A stretch of 64,000 nt of DNA from Gonapodya sp. JEL0774 (taxonomy: Eukaryota > Monoblepharomycota > Monoblepharidomycetes > Monoblepharidales > Gonapodyaceae): assembly GCA_027604505.1 (NCBI GenBank), contig JADIIX010000003.1:248001-312000 (forward strand), written 5' to 3'. Shown piece by piece: positions 21,284-32,698 of this stretch; position 1 is the first letter of the stretch, and each line of letters begins with the position of its first letter. The position numbers and the translations under genes were made by a program. Below the pieces are notes generated by a model, which saw only the letters and a list, made by a program, of their open reading frames with translations, was not told where the DNA came from and ran no database searches.

Positions 21284-24200
21284 ATGCAACAGAACCAATC
21301 GCCATTTTACTACCAGAACCAGCCGGGACAGCCCCCGTACCACCCACCCCCGCATGACCCGCATCTGCAACAGCAGTACCCGCCATATGGACAGCAAAAT
21401 CAGCAGCCCGGTGGCCAGCAGGTGCGCTTACGGTGATATCTTGAGATGGAGAGAGCGGCAGCTGGCCCCAGATTCTTCATATGCTTTGAGATTCGGGTGA
21501 CACCAAGCAACCCCGGATTGTTCTTGTTTGAGGCTTGACACACCCGCAACAGCCAAAAATCGACCCACGATACAATCGGGCACCGCAATCCACTGATTCA
21601 GGTGGAGAAAACTTGGAACTGGAAGGTCCAGAGCCTCACAGTCAACTTACGTCACGACCATGTCGTTTGTCAAGACCCAACTAAAGGTGCTCAAGGAACT
21701 AAAATTTGAAGGTCGAAAGATGGATGTGGCATTTACATCAGCATTCAGAAATGAGCGGTGTTCTTCGGATGCGAGACTCAACTCAGTATCCACTTTGTCT
21801 TTACGGAGTTCATATTCGTTTGTTCAAGAGAATCCTTGTATTGTTCCCATTCCCAATTTCACCCTTTCTGACACTCGCTTTCGTGTCACACTCCTCAGTA
21901 TTACCCTCCACCCGCCCAGGGTTATCCCCCACCACAACATTACTCTCCAACTCCTCAAGGCGGACCGCCCTATCCGCAACAACCTCAACCTTACTCGTAC
22001 GAACTAGGGACGAGCTCCGGCCAGCTGAATAATGTGGGTTCTGTGAAATGGTTACCCATGGGCATATCCCCACACTCACCCTTCTCACCGTTCTCGACGG
22101 ACCTTTAAAACGAACCCACATCTTGCTCGTTCTCATTATCCAAAACGAAACTCCAAAACTTTCTCCACCTTATGCGACTCTCCACCAGCCCTCTGCTTAC
22201 CCTCCAGCTGCGTACGGCCAACCACCCCCTTCACACAGCTCGCAATACCAACAAACCCAACCACCTTACGCGGGCCCCCAGGCGCCACCACTTTCGTCCA
22301 TACAGAAACCCTACCCTCAACAGTCACAGCATCCGCAGTATGGACCTCCTCAGGGTCAGTACCCTCCTCCAGCTGGCTATCCTCCAGGGCAGTACCAGGC
22401 CACGCAATCACCTTATCCACCACAGGGTCTAGCATCACCCGCATACCCTCCATCGGGACAAGCTCCGTCCCCGTACGCACCCCCCCCACAGCAAACTTAC
22501 TCGCCCCAACCACAACAACCTTACGGTGGCTCCCCCTACGGTGCGCCCCCACCGGGCGGGCAGAACCAGAGTCCGTACACCCTTGCCCGCTCCCCGTCGC
22601 CCCACGGCAGTGTAGCCTCAGTGGGCTTCACCAACCTGCCCCCCATCACCCCGCAAGCCAAATTGGAGCTGCGTATATCTTGTATCAACTTGCCCAACAA
22701 GGACGTTATGTCCAAGTCGGATCCTAGGGTGCACGTGTTTATGGAGAAGGCAATGTCGGCCACGGTGGGCGGGCAGCAACAGCAACAGCAACCGGGGCTG
22801 CAGAGGAGACATACGTTTGTAAAGCAGTGGGTGGAGGTGGGCGTGACGGAGACGGTCAAGGGTGAGTGCTTTTGTGTGCACTCCCAGGTGGCTGTATTGT
22901 ACGGCGGCTAATCACCTTATTGTCACCTTTTCTCCTTCTATGCGCCATTCCTTATGAATGTTTCACCACCAACACAACCTCAAATCGAATCCAGACAACC
23001 TCAACCCCGTCTTCAACACCTCCATTCCCGTCGCCTATCTCTTTGAAACCACCCAGCTCCTCCGCTTCGTCGTGGTCGACGTGGACAACTACAAACCCAC
23101 CGCCCCGGCCCACCAACAAGACTTCCTCGGTTTCGTCGAAGTACCCCTGGCGAGTATCGTACAAGGGTCCACCGGGAGGAAGTTTGAGCGGTACATTGTG
23201 GGAGAAGGCCCACCGGGCATGAATTTTCGTACCACTGCCACGGTCCGGGCCGGCACCATTACGCTTGCCCAGTCGATGTCCATGGGTGCGGGTGGTCGAG
23301 CCACTTCGGGAGCTAACGAGCTCACTCCGGGTGCCCGCGGTGCGACCCCGGCACTGGATACGGGGAGGAGGCTGGCGACCATGAGGATCAGCTGTGAGGA
23401 ACTGCCGGATGCGGAGAGTGAGGCGGCGAAAACGAGTTATGTCGTGAGAGTGCGGGCCGAGAAGCTGGATAAGAAGGTGAGGAGCATGTGGGGGTGGGGT
23501 TTTGGGAGGATACTAGTCTGTGTGGGCTTCGGCTCCACTCGGTGGTTGGGTTTCCTTCTGGAGTTGAATGTTACTGCTGTGCTTACAACCGCGTCCGTAT
23601 TTCTCCAGGACATGTTCGGCTCATCAGACCCTTACCTTGTCGTTTCCAAACTCCGTCCTGGCGGTGGTGGATCGGGAGGCGGCAGCAAAGGTCTCGCGGG
23701 CGACTGGGTTGTAGTTCACAAAACCGAAACAGTCATGAACAATTTGAATCCCGGGTTTCGAGAGTTTAAGCTTCCCGCGAGTTCTCTGACAGGGGGAGAT
23801 GTGGACCGACCCATTTTGTGGGAAGTGTGGGACTGGGATAAGAATTCGGCGCATGATTTGATCGGGAAAGGACAATTGACTGTGCGGTGAGGTTTCACCG
23901 ATGTTGAAGTTGTATCATATGAACGATTATAGTTGACCAGGTGTGTTGTGGGTTGATCGGGTATCGAAAGGCAACTCTTGGGCTCCGAAAAAACGACGGC
24001 TGGAAGACGCCTCGAACTCATCAACGAAGAACGTCGTGCGAAGAAAGGCAAAAGCTATTCCAACTCAGGCACGCTCGTGTTCGACTATTTTTCGGAAAAA
24101 CGAGAATTTTCCTTCCTCGATTACATTGCAGCGGGGACTGAAATGAGCCTGGCAGTCGCCGTGGACTTTACAGCTTCGAACGGGGACCCTAGGCAGTCGA

Positions 24201-25104
24201 GCTCGCTGCACTTCAGGGATCCGACAGGGAGTATGAACGCTTATCAAAGGGCGCTCACAGGGGTGGGAGAAGTGTTGGAGGTGGGTAATCTGGGGTTGTA
24301 ATCGCGGGACAACAAACGAGAGCTTGGTTTCTGAGTGCGAACAAACAACTTCTTATCGAATTCAGCCCTACGACTCGGACCGCACCTTCCCTGCCTATGG
24401 CTTCGGTGCCAAAATCCCTCTCCCTAACTCCCCAGAGTTCGCCATTTCTCACCTCTTCCCACTCAACCTCAATCCTACCAATCCCCTTGTGGTTGGCGTG
24501 GAGGGGCTGATGGAGGCGTACGGGATCTCTTTGAGCCACGTTCAGTTGTACGGACCGACAAACTTTGCGCCGACTATTAGGAGTGTGAATGATTGGGCAC
24601 GAGATGGGTATGTACAAGGAGAGAGGGTATTGCGAAGGTACTCAGTGCTGCTGATCGTGACTGGTGGGTGGCTGATGCCGTATTGCTCATCACCCATCAA
24701 TCTTTTGCTGACACATTTGTTTTCCCGTTCACTTGGACAATCGTTAGACGGAGCCATTACCGACCTCGAAGATACCGTCGCGGCGGTCATAGATTCATCC
24801 TCTTTGCCACTGTCCATCATCATTGTGGGCGTGGGAAACGCGGATTTCAGCTCGATGGAGTCGCTTGATGCTGATAAGGGCGCACTGAGATCGGGCTCTC
24901 GCATTGCAGAACGAGATTGTGTGCAATTTGTTCCGTTTAGGTGGGTTTCCTCCACGCTTCTTCATGTAGTCTCGCTGCATTCAATGGCGAACGCGTTGTA
25001 GAGATCACCCGCACCAAGTTGCTCTCTCGCAAGCGACTCTTGCGGAGATCCCCAAGCAGTTTTTGGATTATTGTCGGGCAAAGGGTGTTGTTCCAGCACT
25101 TTAA
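21284..25104 (+). CDS. Copine (C2A-C2B-copine/vWA protein)
   Basis: Calcium-dependent phospholipid-binding protein acting at membranes. Nine exons close in phase: 21284-21421, 21899-22033, 22189-22861, 22995-23476, 23609-23886, 23971-24280, 24366-24663, 24748-24940, 25002-25104; 2610 nt, 869 residues. Residues 1 to about 245 are a Pro/Gln/Tyr/Gly-rich arm built of YPP/QPP-like units, absent from animal copines and similar in style to the plant and fungal arms that precede C2 domains. C2A (about 249-420) contains S-K-S-D-P and N-L-N-P-V-F; C2B (about 437-580) contains S-S-D-P-Y-L. The copine domain has N-S-G-T-L, P-Y-D-S-D-R-T-F-P-A-Y-G-F-G, L-L-I-V-T-D-G-A-I-T-D, I-I-I-V-G-V-G-N-A-D-F and V-Q-F-V-P-F-R-D. 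The first intron is unusually long (477 nt). The frame reads through 24608-24637 without an intron despite splice-like ends. Confidence 0.95.
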
Positions 25105-25314
25105 ATTAATTCTTGCACAACCGGCAGAGAGGGAAGTTTACATACGGAGTACTGATGAGATGGGAGTATTCACGTATATATCTTGAGCTAATTCTTGAGT
25201 TCGTACAGTGTTCGTACTTTTATCTTTCGCGCATGAGGTAGAAAAAACAGTGCCCTGACTCATTCTATCATACGATGGTTCTGCATTTGAATCCAGCACC
25301 TCCCCGAACTCCGC

Positions 25315-27016
25315 ATGATGCCGTCTCCTCTGCCCAACCCTTCGTCGTCATTCTGGCTTGAGAATCCCCCGCTCGATGCAATCGATCCCGTGTTCGCCAA
25401 CTCCACCGATCCTCCACCGGTCGAAAACGATTCTCTCATAATTGGCTGTGGATTTTCGGGGGCGTCTGTTGCTTTCCACTTGCAAAACTTGTTCGCCGGA
25501 CAGAGCAAGCGGCCTAAAATAGCAGTCGTTGATGCGAGAGGTGTTTCTGGAGGTGCTTCCGGAAGAAATGGAGGCATTCTTTGGAACTCGGGCGGAGGGT
25601 TAGTCGATCAGAGTCTCTTCTTCTAGTGGTGGTAACGAGCTGTTGACAAATCTACTGTATCTTGCGACTGATAACAGGCTCACGGACGATCGCCCACCCT
25701 CCATGAACGACCTCCGGCGAGCGAGTGCTCTTCATTCCTTTTACTCTGCAAATCTATCTTCCATCGAAGAATTCGTGCGAGCCTATCTCTCGCGTCGTCA
25801 AAACAGCGGCACGGAACCCGACTCTGCAGATCCACTTCTTTCATGGTTCACGGGAGGTGGTGTGACTCCGTTCTTAACCTCAGAAGAACGCGATTCCTCT
25901 CTCCGCACCCTTAAAGAACTCCTTAGCCATACTGGCAATCCCCTCGGGCTAGAATATTGGGACGCTGCTCGTACTACACTGGAGCTAGGATGTACAGCCA
26001 ACTCTTTTCCCTTTGGATCACTGCACCAGAGCAAACAAGTCGGGCGTATCTGGGCAGCAAAACTTGTGCGAGCTATTGCTGAAGAGGCCGTTCGACTTGG
26101 CGAGGGTAACTGTGGGATATTTGTAGGGTGGACTGTAGAATTTGTGGAGAGAGCGGACGCAAGTGTGACTAGGCGAAAATGGACAGCTCGCCTGCGACAT
26201 ACGTTTGACCGCACTCGAACTTGCTTAGTACATGTCAATAGTGTTGTCCACGCAACGAACGCGTATACTCTGGCAGTTCCTCGAGCTGCTCAGGACCTCC
26301 TCCCACTGGTTCCAGTCCGCAATCAAGTCGTTGCCTCCGAACCTTTACCGACCCACCTTCTCGCACGTTTCCCGGCTCAGAACTTTGCATTAGCGGCCGA
26401 TCATGGGTACATTTACATGACCGTACGGTCTGATCGAAGAATAGTTATCGGTGGAATGCGGAACCTAGTGACCCAAGGGGTGCGTACCGGACAAAATGGC
26501 ACAACGGTCCACGAGACATCGATGGATGAGCACACGGTGGACGATAGAGGTGGTTTTTGGCTAAACCCGCGAGTTAGTGATCGTCTTCGATCCTGGGTTG
26601 GAGACTTTTGGCCAGAGCTTGCTAAAGTGCAGGTTCGTGATTGAACACCGCTGGGCCAAAGAACGCACTAGTTGATATTTGGTGTACCTCAACTCCTTCA
26701 GTTTCCGCACGAATGGTCTGGGATTTTAGGATTCACGCCGTCACACCACCCTTACATTCTCCCATTGTCAGCTCTTCCCTTGCCTAGTTCTAGTCAGAAC
26801 GGAGAGCATCTGCTATCTGGGCAGTATCTGTTGTCGGGATTCTCCGGTCATGGCATGCCACAGTGCTTTCTCGCGGGGAAGGTGATTGCCAGTTATCTAT
26901 TGGAGGACTCCGTTGGACCGAAGGGACTTGCGAGAATGGTGGAAAAGGAAGTCAGTTTTCAGAGAGATATATTTTGGGGTCAGCACTATAGTGGTGCCCA
27001 GCTGGAGCGTATGTGA
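25315..27016 (+). CDS. FAD-dependent oxidoreductase (DAO/glycine oxidase-like)
   Basis: Flavoenzyme expected to oxidise an amine or amino acid. Three exons: 25315-25598, 25678-26632, 26672-27016; 1584 nt, 527 residues. The N-terminal Rossmann motif is I-I-G-C-G-F-S-G-A-S (Gly 44, 46, 49), followed by a V-V-D-A-R strand ending in an acidic residue for the FAD ribose. The pyrophosphate-side motif G-G-A-S-G-R-N-G-G is typical of DAO-family proteins. Near the C-terminus S-G-F-S-G-H-G-M-P contacts the flavin in this family. Similar proteins in fungi are annotated 'FAD dependent oxidoreductase' of unknown substrate. No targeting peptide is evident. The second intron (26633-26671) is only 39 nt. Confidence 0.9.
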
Positions 27017-27204
27017 GAATGTCCATTGGCTCAACACCAGGCCGGAATAAATATTAAAGCCCTTCACACATCTTCGGACCTCAGTGGCGTCAGGTCTCCT
27101 CTGTCCGCTCTTTCACTTCTTGATGAGCAATTCGAAGTCTTCAATTTGAAGAAATTGTTCTGCAACAGCACAAACGTATTCAGCAGATCAGTGGAACTGT
27201 CACA

Positions 27205-30200
27205 CTAGAGCAAACACCAACCGGGAACAATACGCAAACATGTTTTCAGGAGCTGTATTTCTCTTCTAAGTGACCGTGATATGTAGAATGAAATGACAGC
27301 AATGATCAGTAGCATGATGAGATCCAAACTGTAGAGAGCGGTGTTTAATCGCTGGAGATCTGAAACCATTCCAAGTTCAAGATGCTCGTCGTAGAGACAT
27401 GACTTCAAAGCGCACCACTCATTGCTAAGTTTTTTTCATCGATGTATGTATCCGTGAGTTTGGCAAGGCCAATTCTGTGGGTTGCGAGCTCAACGTCAGG
27501 TCACGACTACGATTGCAGGGAAAAAATCTCACTTTAAGTCTGTTCTAGCCGCATTCACAATGAATTGCCACGTCTAGCAGTGAGGAACCAACTTTCAGTA
27601 AGAAATCCATTTCGGGAAGAGTGAAGTCACTCGTCACTCACAGTGTCTGCCAACGCTATGTGATTTGAGTACGGATACACTGCGAGCATGTAGTTGTTTG
27701 CTGCCACAAACTCGCGAACAAGCATGTAAAGCCCTTGTTCTGCCCTGTCCGAAAACGGGTACGCGTTTCCGTCCCCATGGCAGGGAGCTGCACCCAGCAG
27801 ACAGTTAGGACTAAACAAGAGCTCCTTGCGGGGTCCATAATCCCGACTAGGGTTCCCTGGTGTTCCATACACCAGATCATCCACTGCAGAAGCAAAAGAG
27901 GAAGTGACGTCAGTTAATTCTTGTGCGACGTCCCCACCATTAACCTATTCACAATGTTGTAGTACGGACTCAGAGAAGTGTATGCTAAACACTGGCATTG
28001 AATTACACACCAATTGATCCATCGCAAAGTTCTGGTCATCGACAACAAACATTCCAACGAAGAGCGTTTTGAGTGAGAGGTACTCGACACTACACCAAAA
28101 CGTTATATCGTGACAACGGTGACAACGGAACCAAACAAAGATCAATGACATACTCCTGTGTCTTAACCAGATCTTGGGTGTATCCGGCAATGTGGCTGGT
28201 CGCTTGATTGACCACAGTTCCGCTGACATGTAAAACTTGAATGAAATTCCCGGCTCTTGGAATTTCGATAGAAGAGGCGGGGAGCTCACTTAACTAATAA
28301 AAGTGCAGCGAGCAACGCGAAACAGGCCGCAAATATACGGGTATAAGGGCGTATGAAAAGCAAGGCAACAATATCCTTTGTGAGTTGGAACGGAGAAAAG
28401 GAACACCGCCTGCTCTTCGTTGCATTATCGGATTTGACGCTCGTCAATGATTGAGATCCGTAGTCTAACACGATTGAAGATTGCTTGATGGCCGGCCCTG
28501 AAGTTTTTTCATTCTTTGGATCCCGCAGTTCCTGGTGCACAATATCTGAGTGTGACCTAGGAAGCTCTAAACCTTCCTCCTCATTATCGTTATCTTCATT
28601 TTTATCTTCCACGAGTATTAACGCATGATTACTTGGCCCCGATTCAATGTCAACGGCGGGAGTGTTACTTGTTTTCCGATTACTCTCGCTTGGATCCAGG
28701 AACTGTACAGCCCGGCCCACGGGTGATGAAATAGATACTTGAGAAGTATCTCTAGATGATGCATTCAAAACGGGCCTCCCAGAACCCTTTGAGAAGTCGA
28801 CAACAATGTCAGGGTGACGTGCCAAGTCAGTTATCAACGCGCGACGGCATTTTCGCCCCAAATGCCTGAATATTCTCGCGACCAAGGCATTACCTCGGGA
28901 GCTATTATAGGCCCTGTGATAAAGTGAGGTTCATGATCGCGATGATGCTCCCACAATCTCGAGTACGACGTCACCTGAACTTGAAGTGGAATGTGGAAAT
29001 GACAAGTACACCCATTCCGAGAATCAAGAAAAGGCTAGACAGGTGCACAGCTTGATTCATTTTCAGTGCAGCTCCTAGGGCTAAGTCTGATTCTAAGGCT
29101 TGCTGTTGAACTGAAAGAAAAGCCTGGATCTATGGTCATCACACGACGGAAAAAGAAAACAAGAACTCACTGAGCCTCTGGCACCACTCATAAAGTGTAG
29201 CATCAGCCTTGTACTTGACCGCAAATGTGAGCTCCGGTGACGTGATGGCATCCTGGAAGTGATCTAGTTGCGACAAGGTAGGGATTTCAGGTAAGCGCTC
29301 TGGAAGCTATAAGCCTCAGTGCAAAAAGTTGTATCTCTCACCATAAGAATAATTTGAAATGACGCGCATCGCGAGAAGAAAGGTGGTTATGAGGTTTGAA
29401 AACTGGGTTGGACTCTTGTAATAAATCATGCCAGTGCTGTTGGAGGGCATCTCCGGCAGTTCTACGGTTGGCGAGTTGAAGAAATCCAATATAGCTTGTT
29501 GGTTGGACTACAGAGTTTAGATAGCAAGGAGTGTTGGTCCGAGTTTCCCCATGAAGGGAAGCAAGTCAAGAACTCAACGCTTCTAATCAAGTTCACGGAA
29601 TCTCGTAGGCTATCGATGGCTTGCAGAAAGCCCACACGATGTGATTCAAATCGCTGGACTTCCTTATAAGACGCGCGGTCCTCCAACATCAAGAGCCATT
29701 GTACATTACATTCAACAGTATTGCGGAGAACGTTACCAGTATTGCGCACCCTAGAATTACGATTGAGGACCAAAAGTCTGAAAACTTGCATAAAGAGGAC
29801 CTTCAATTTACTCACAGACTTATGGTCTCACTGGTTTGAGCGATCCTCGTGGATATCAGGATCAAACAAACAATATTCACGATTCCAATCACTATTAGAC
29901 ACAGGTAGATCCACTTCAGTGCTTTTCCGGTAGCTTGGAAGTGTTCTTCTGTGAGAGCTTTTGCGCCTCTTTGCGCCCGATTGGCTGTTGTGCTGTCGCT
30001 ACCATTTGAAGTGGCGGTTATCTGGTCAGACGACTTTGAGCTGTTGTTCAAGTGAGAGCTCAGAGCCCCTTTGTTCGAAAACTCTCTGGGGCTGCCAAGT
30101 CGGTCAAGCTCGCGAGCCAAAACCTCGAGTCTGAGAGCTTCCGCAGAATCGTGGAAAACCTCGTCATAGAGCCGTGCTCTCAACCTCAGTGCGAGAGGGT

Positions 30201-32293
30201 TATCTGGAAACTCTGAGCACAAAAGCGCATAAGATTGCTCCGCTGACATCACGGCCCAAACGAGCTCCACAGTCAAAGTAGAAACCTCCACAGGGCTGGT
30301 GCGCTTAAGGTCCATGATCTTGGCTAGCTTATGTGCAGTAGAATATATGGCATTATGATGACCGGTTGCCGCATCAAAAAACTTCTTGTGTGACATTTGC
30401 TCTGTGATAGAAAGCGGCCGCCCGTCGTATTGGGCCGCTTCTTTCGCAGTCTGCATGTCCCTTGAGAGGGAATAGAGGGCTACAACAACGTCCCAAGGAG
30501 GTCGACAAGCTTTTGCTCGGGCAAGATATTCGCGACTTCGTTCGATTTCATTCGCAAAGTGAAACTCTATGACCTTCGAAGTTAGCGAATAAGCAACAGG
30601 CAAAACAAAGCAAAAATAAGGAGAGAACACAAACCGCGCAATGGAACAGGAACCATCCTGCTTCTGGGCCATTACGGGTATCCAGCTTCTGATACACCAT
30701 ACGCAGGAAGGCGAGAGAGCTGACCTTTTCCGACACTGTCATGTCCTTCCACGAAACAACGACATGACGAAACGCTAGGTAGAAATCTGTCTCGAATATC
30801 ATCTGGCTGACTGAAAAGTCTTGTTTGGGTGAGCTAACAGTTAAGGACGAAACCCGAATGTTTTCGTCGGAGAAGGCCGTATTCTCTGAAGCAAACTGTC
30901 CGTGAAGACAAGGCTGTTCTCAAAAGTTTCAAACGATGGAAATCTCGGCTCCACAAACCTTTGCGTGCCCTTTCCGAAACAGTTCCAGAGCGAAGTGACA
31001 CCGGATGTCCGCTAGCACCCACCCAAGAGCAAATGCGCACGATACAAAGGACACAAACGCCAGCCAGTCGTTCACGCTCCCACCAGCGAGTGCCAGAACG
31101 CACACAGCAAGCACAATATTGGTAGTTCCAGCACGCAATTTATTCAGATAATGGTGGTAAAATGGTGCGTGAGCAATACCATTTCCCAGAGAGAGGAGTG
31201 AGACAGCAAGGATAACACTGAGCACATCTTTGCGTGGGGTACCATGCGCAGAATGCACAATGGAGATGATGACCTAACGTGTGGCGAATTCTCAGTACTG
31301 TCCTCCTTTGTGACAGTGGTTGGATTCGAGCATTGACATACCCTTCCCACGGTATTCCACACTTCTGCCCTCCCATGAGCCTTAGATTCGGATCTCTTCG
31401 CCTTAGGATTGTAGTCAAAGAACAGCATCGCCGAAAGTAATGCTAACGGTAGATAGAATATCAAAGCGAGAAGCGAGCTCGCCATAAGGGTCACGGCTAT
31501 CGGAGATAGACACATGTAGTCAGATGAAAATGTAGTTTGGATGTAATCACACTGAAACGGCATGAGAAGGGTGTCGGTGATAAGAATGAGGAAGGCGCCG
31601 ACAAACACGCCAACAAAAAGTCGCAGGAGCTGTCACGAAGACCAGAGTTAAGAGCCACGGTCAACATCCAAGAACTTGTTGGCAAGATCTCCCTACAGTC
31701 AGCGCACCCACCCACCTCTACTGGCCACAACCATCGCACGACCCTGTCTTTAAAGCTCCAAGCGACATACACGGTGACGCCAACGACCGTGAGAACAAGC
31801 GCGCACAAAATAAATTGTACCGCAATGAATGCATTCAATTGACCCTCGGCAAGGAGGCGCCAAATGTTTCCGTTATCAAAGAAAGCAAGTACCGCTGAAC
31901 CGGGCACAGTGCCATCAGTGGTGGCGCCCACTGTGATTGCGAACACTTGCAAGAAGTCTACAATAAATGAGGCCACTGTTATAGCGATTGATTTTCTCGT
32001 CGTAGGGCCTGCAATATCTCCTCTCATTACGTAGAACACTGGGTGGAGTAAAGATAATTCGGTTGGAATGTTCCTGCTCCGAAATTCAAGCCGTTCGAAC
32101 CTCCAGCGATCGCCTCTTCCATCCGATTAAAATATATGCGAGTAGAAGGGGCTGCTTCTGAGTCGTGGTTGTCATCGTCAATGGACCGCGTTTGAGTGGG
32201 CAGGGAACCAGCAAACTGGGCCGAGAGCTTCCTTCCGTTCGATCGATGGCTCATGACAATTGATGGCCGTCTGCTGCTGTGATGAGAGTCCAT
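27205..32293 (-). CDS. TmcB-like multi-pass membrane protein, copy A
   Basis: Large membrane protein resembling 'tiny macrocysts' TmcB/TmcC proteins. It has many transmembrane helices at the N-terminus, then a helical TPR-like segment (A-E-Q-S-Y-A-L-L-C-S-E-F-P-D-N-P...L-R-A-R-L-Y-D), another membrane helix, an extracellular-type stretch, and more helices near the C-terminus. Exons resolved: 32101-32293, 31716-32038, 31342-31629, 30959-31273, 30635-30895, 29816-30573, and one starting at 29750. The rest run to a stop at 27205 but not every junction was fixed. Copy B (35288-40258) has matching exons of identical length (288, 315, 261 nt). The segment from F-F-D-N-G-N-I-W to W-L-W-P-V-E is identical over about 56 residues. 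No cyclase or PAS domain is present. The biochemical role is unknown; signalling at the cell surface is a family-based guess. Confidence 0.8.
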
Positions 32294-32696
32294 TTGGGCG
32301 AGCACGGATCCTGGGAGCGAACTCTCTTGTTAGGTGTGTCTGTCCGAACGACGCAGGCAGACTCACTTTGAGGCACAGCTCGGCACAGCAAGCGAGCTCC
32401 AAACGCTCCACACGAGCTCCCCCAAACATTCACTAATTTCCGGAATAAGCCCACCGACGCTCTCAGCACTGGCACCAACGCCGTGCCATTTCCTTTCCCT
32501 ACCACTACCGCTGCCATCCTAATCCCCTCCTCCGTACCCGCAAACTCGAATGCTTGTAACACAAACGGCGGCGACGGACGCAATCAGTCCCCCAAGAAGG
32601 AGCCCAAAGAAGAAATCATCACGTAGTGTTAAATATGACGCGGAGCTCTCGATTGAGTCTGTATCTTGCCGTTCACGCTGTTTTGACTGTGCTGAC
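32294..32696. promoter_or_regulatory. Divergent region between TmcB-like copy A and importin-like gene
   Basis: 400 nt between opposed start codons. It contains the small minus-strand frame described separately and a second minus-strand frame without recognisable features. It presumably includes the promoters of both flanking genes. Confidence 0.4.
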
Positions 32697-32698
32697 AT
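32519..32698 (-). CDS. Possible small single-span membrane protein
   Basis: A 59-residue frame from the minus-strand ATG in the palindrome ACATGT, whose other strand is the start of the importin-like gene. It encodes a polar, charged N-terminus (M-S-A-Q-S-K-Q-R-E-R), then a Gly/Leu/Ala-rich hydrophobic span (F-F-F-G-L-L-L-G-G-L-I-A-S-V-A-A-V) and a short tail. The hydrophobic helix argues for coding, while the overlap and lack of family argue against. It could also be an upstream leader exon of TmcB-like copy A, but no convincing donor was found. Confidence 0.25.
   Translation of the reverse strand: MSAQSKQRERQDTDSIESSASYLTLRDDFFFGLLLGGLIASVAAVCVTSIRVCGYGGGD

Noticed and set aside
24608..24637. 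30-nt intron in the copine gene (GTATGT...GAAG)
   Set aside because: The segment is a multiple of three with no stop, and the residue spacing to the V-T-D-G motif fits the copine family only if it is coding.
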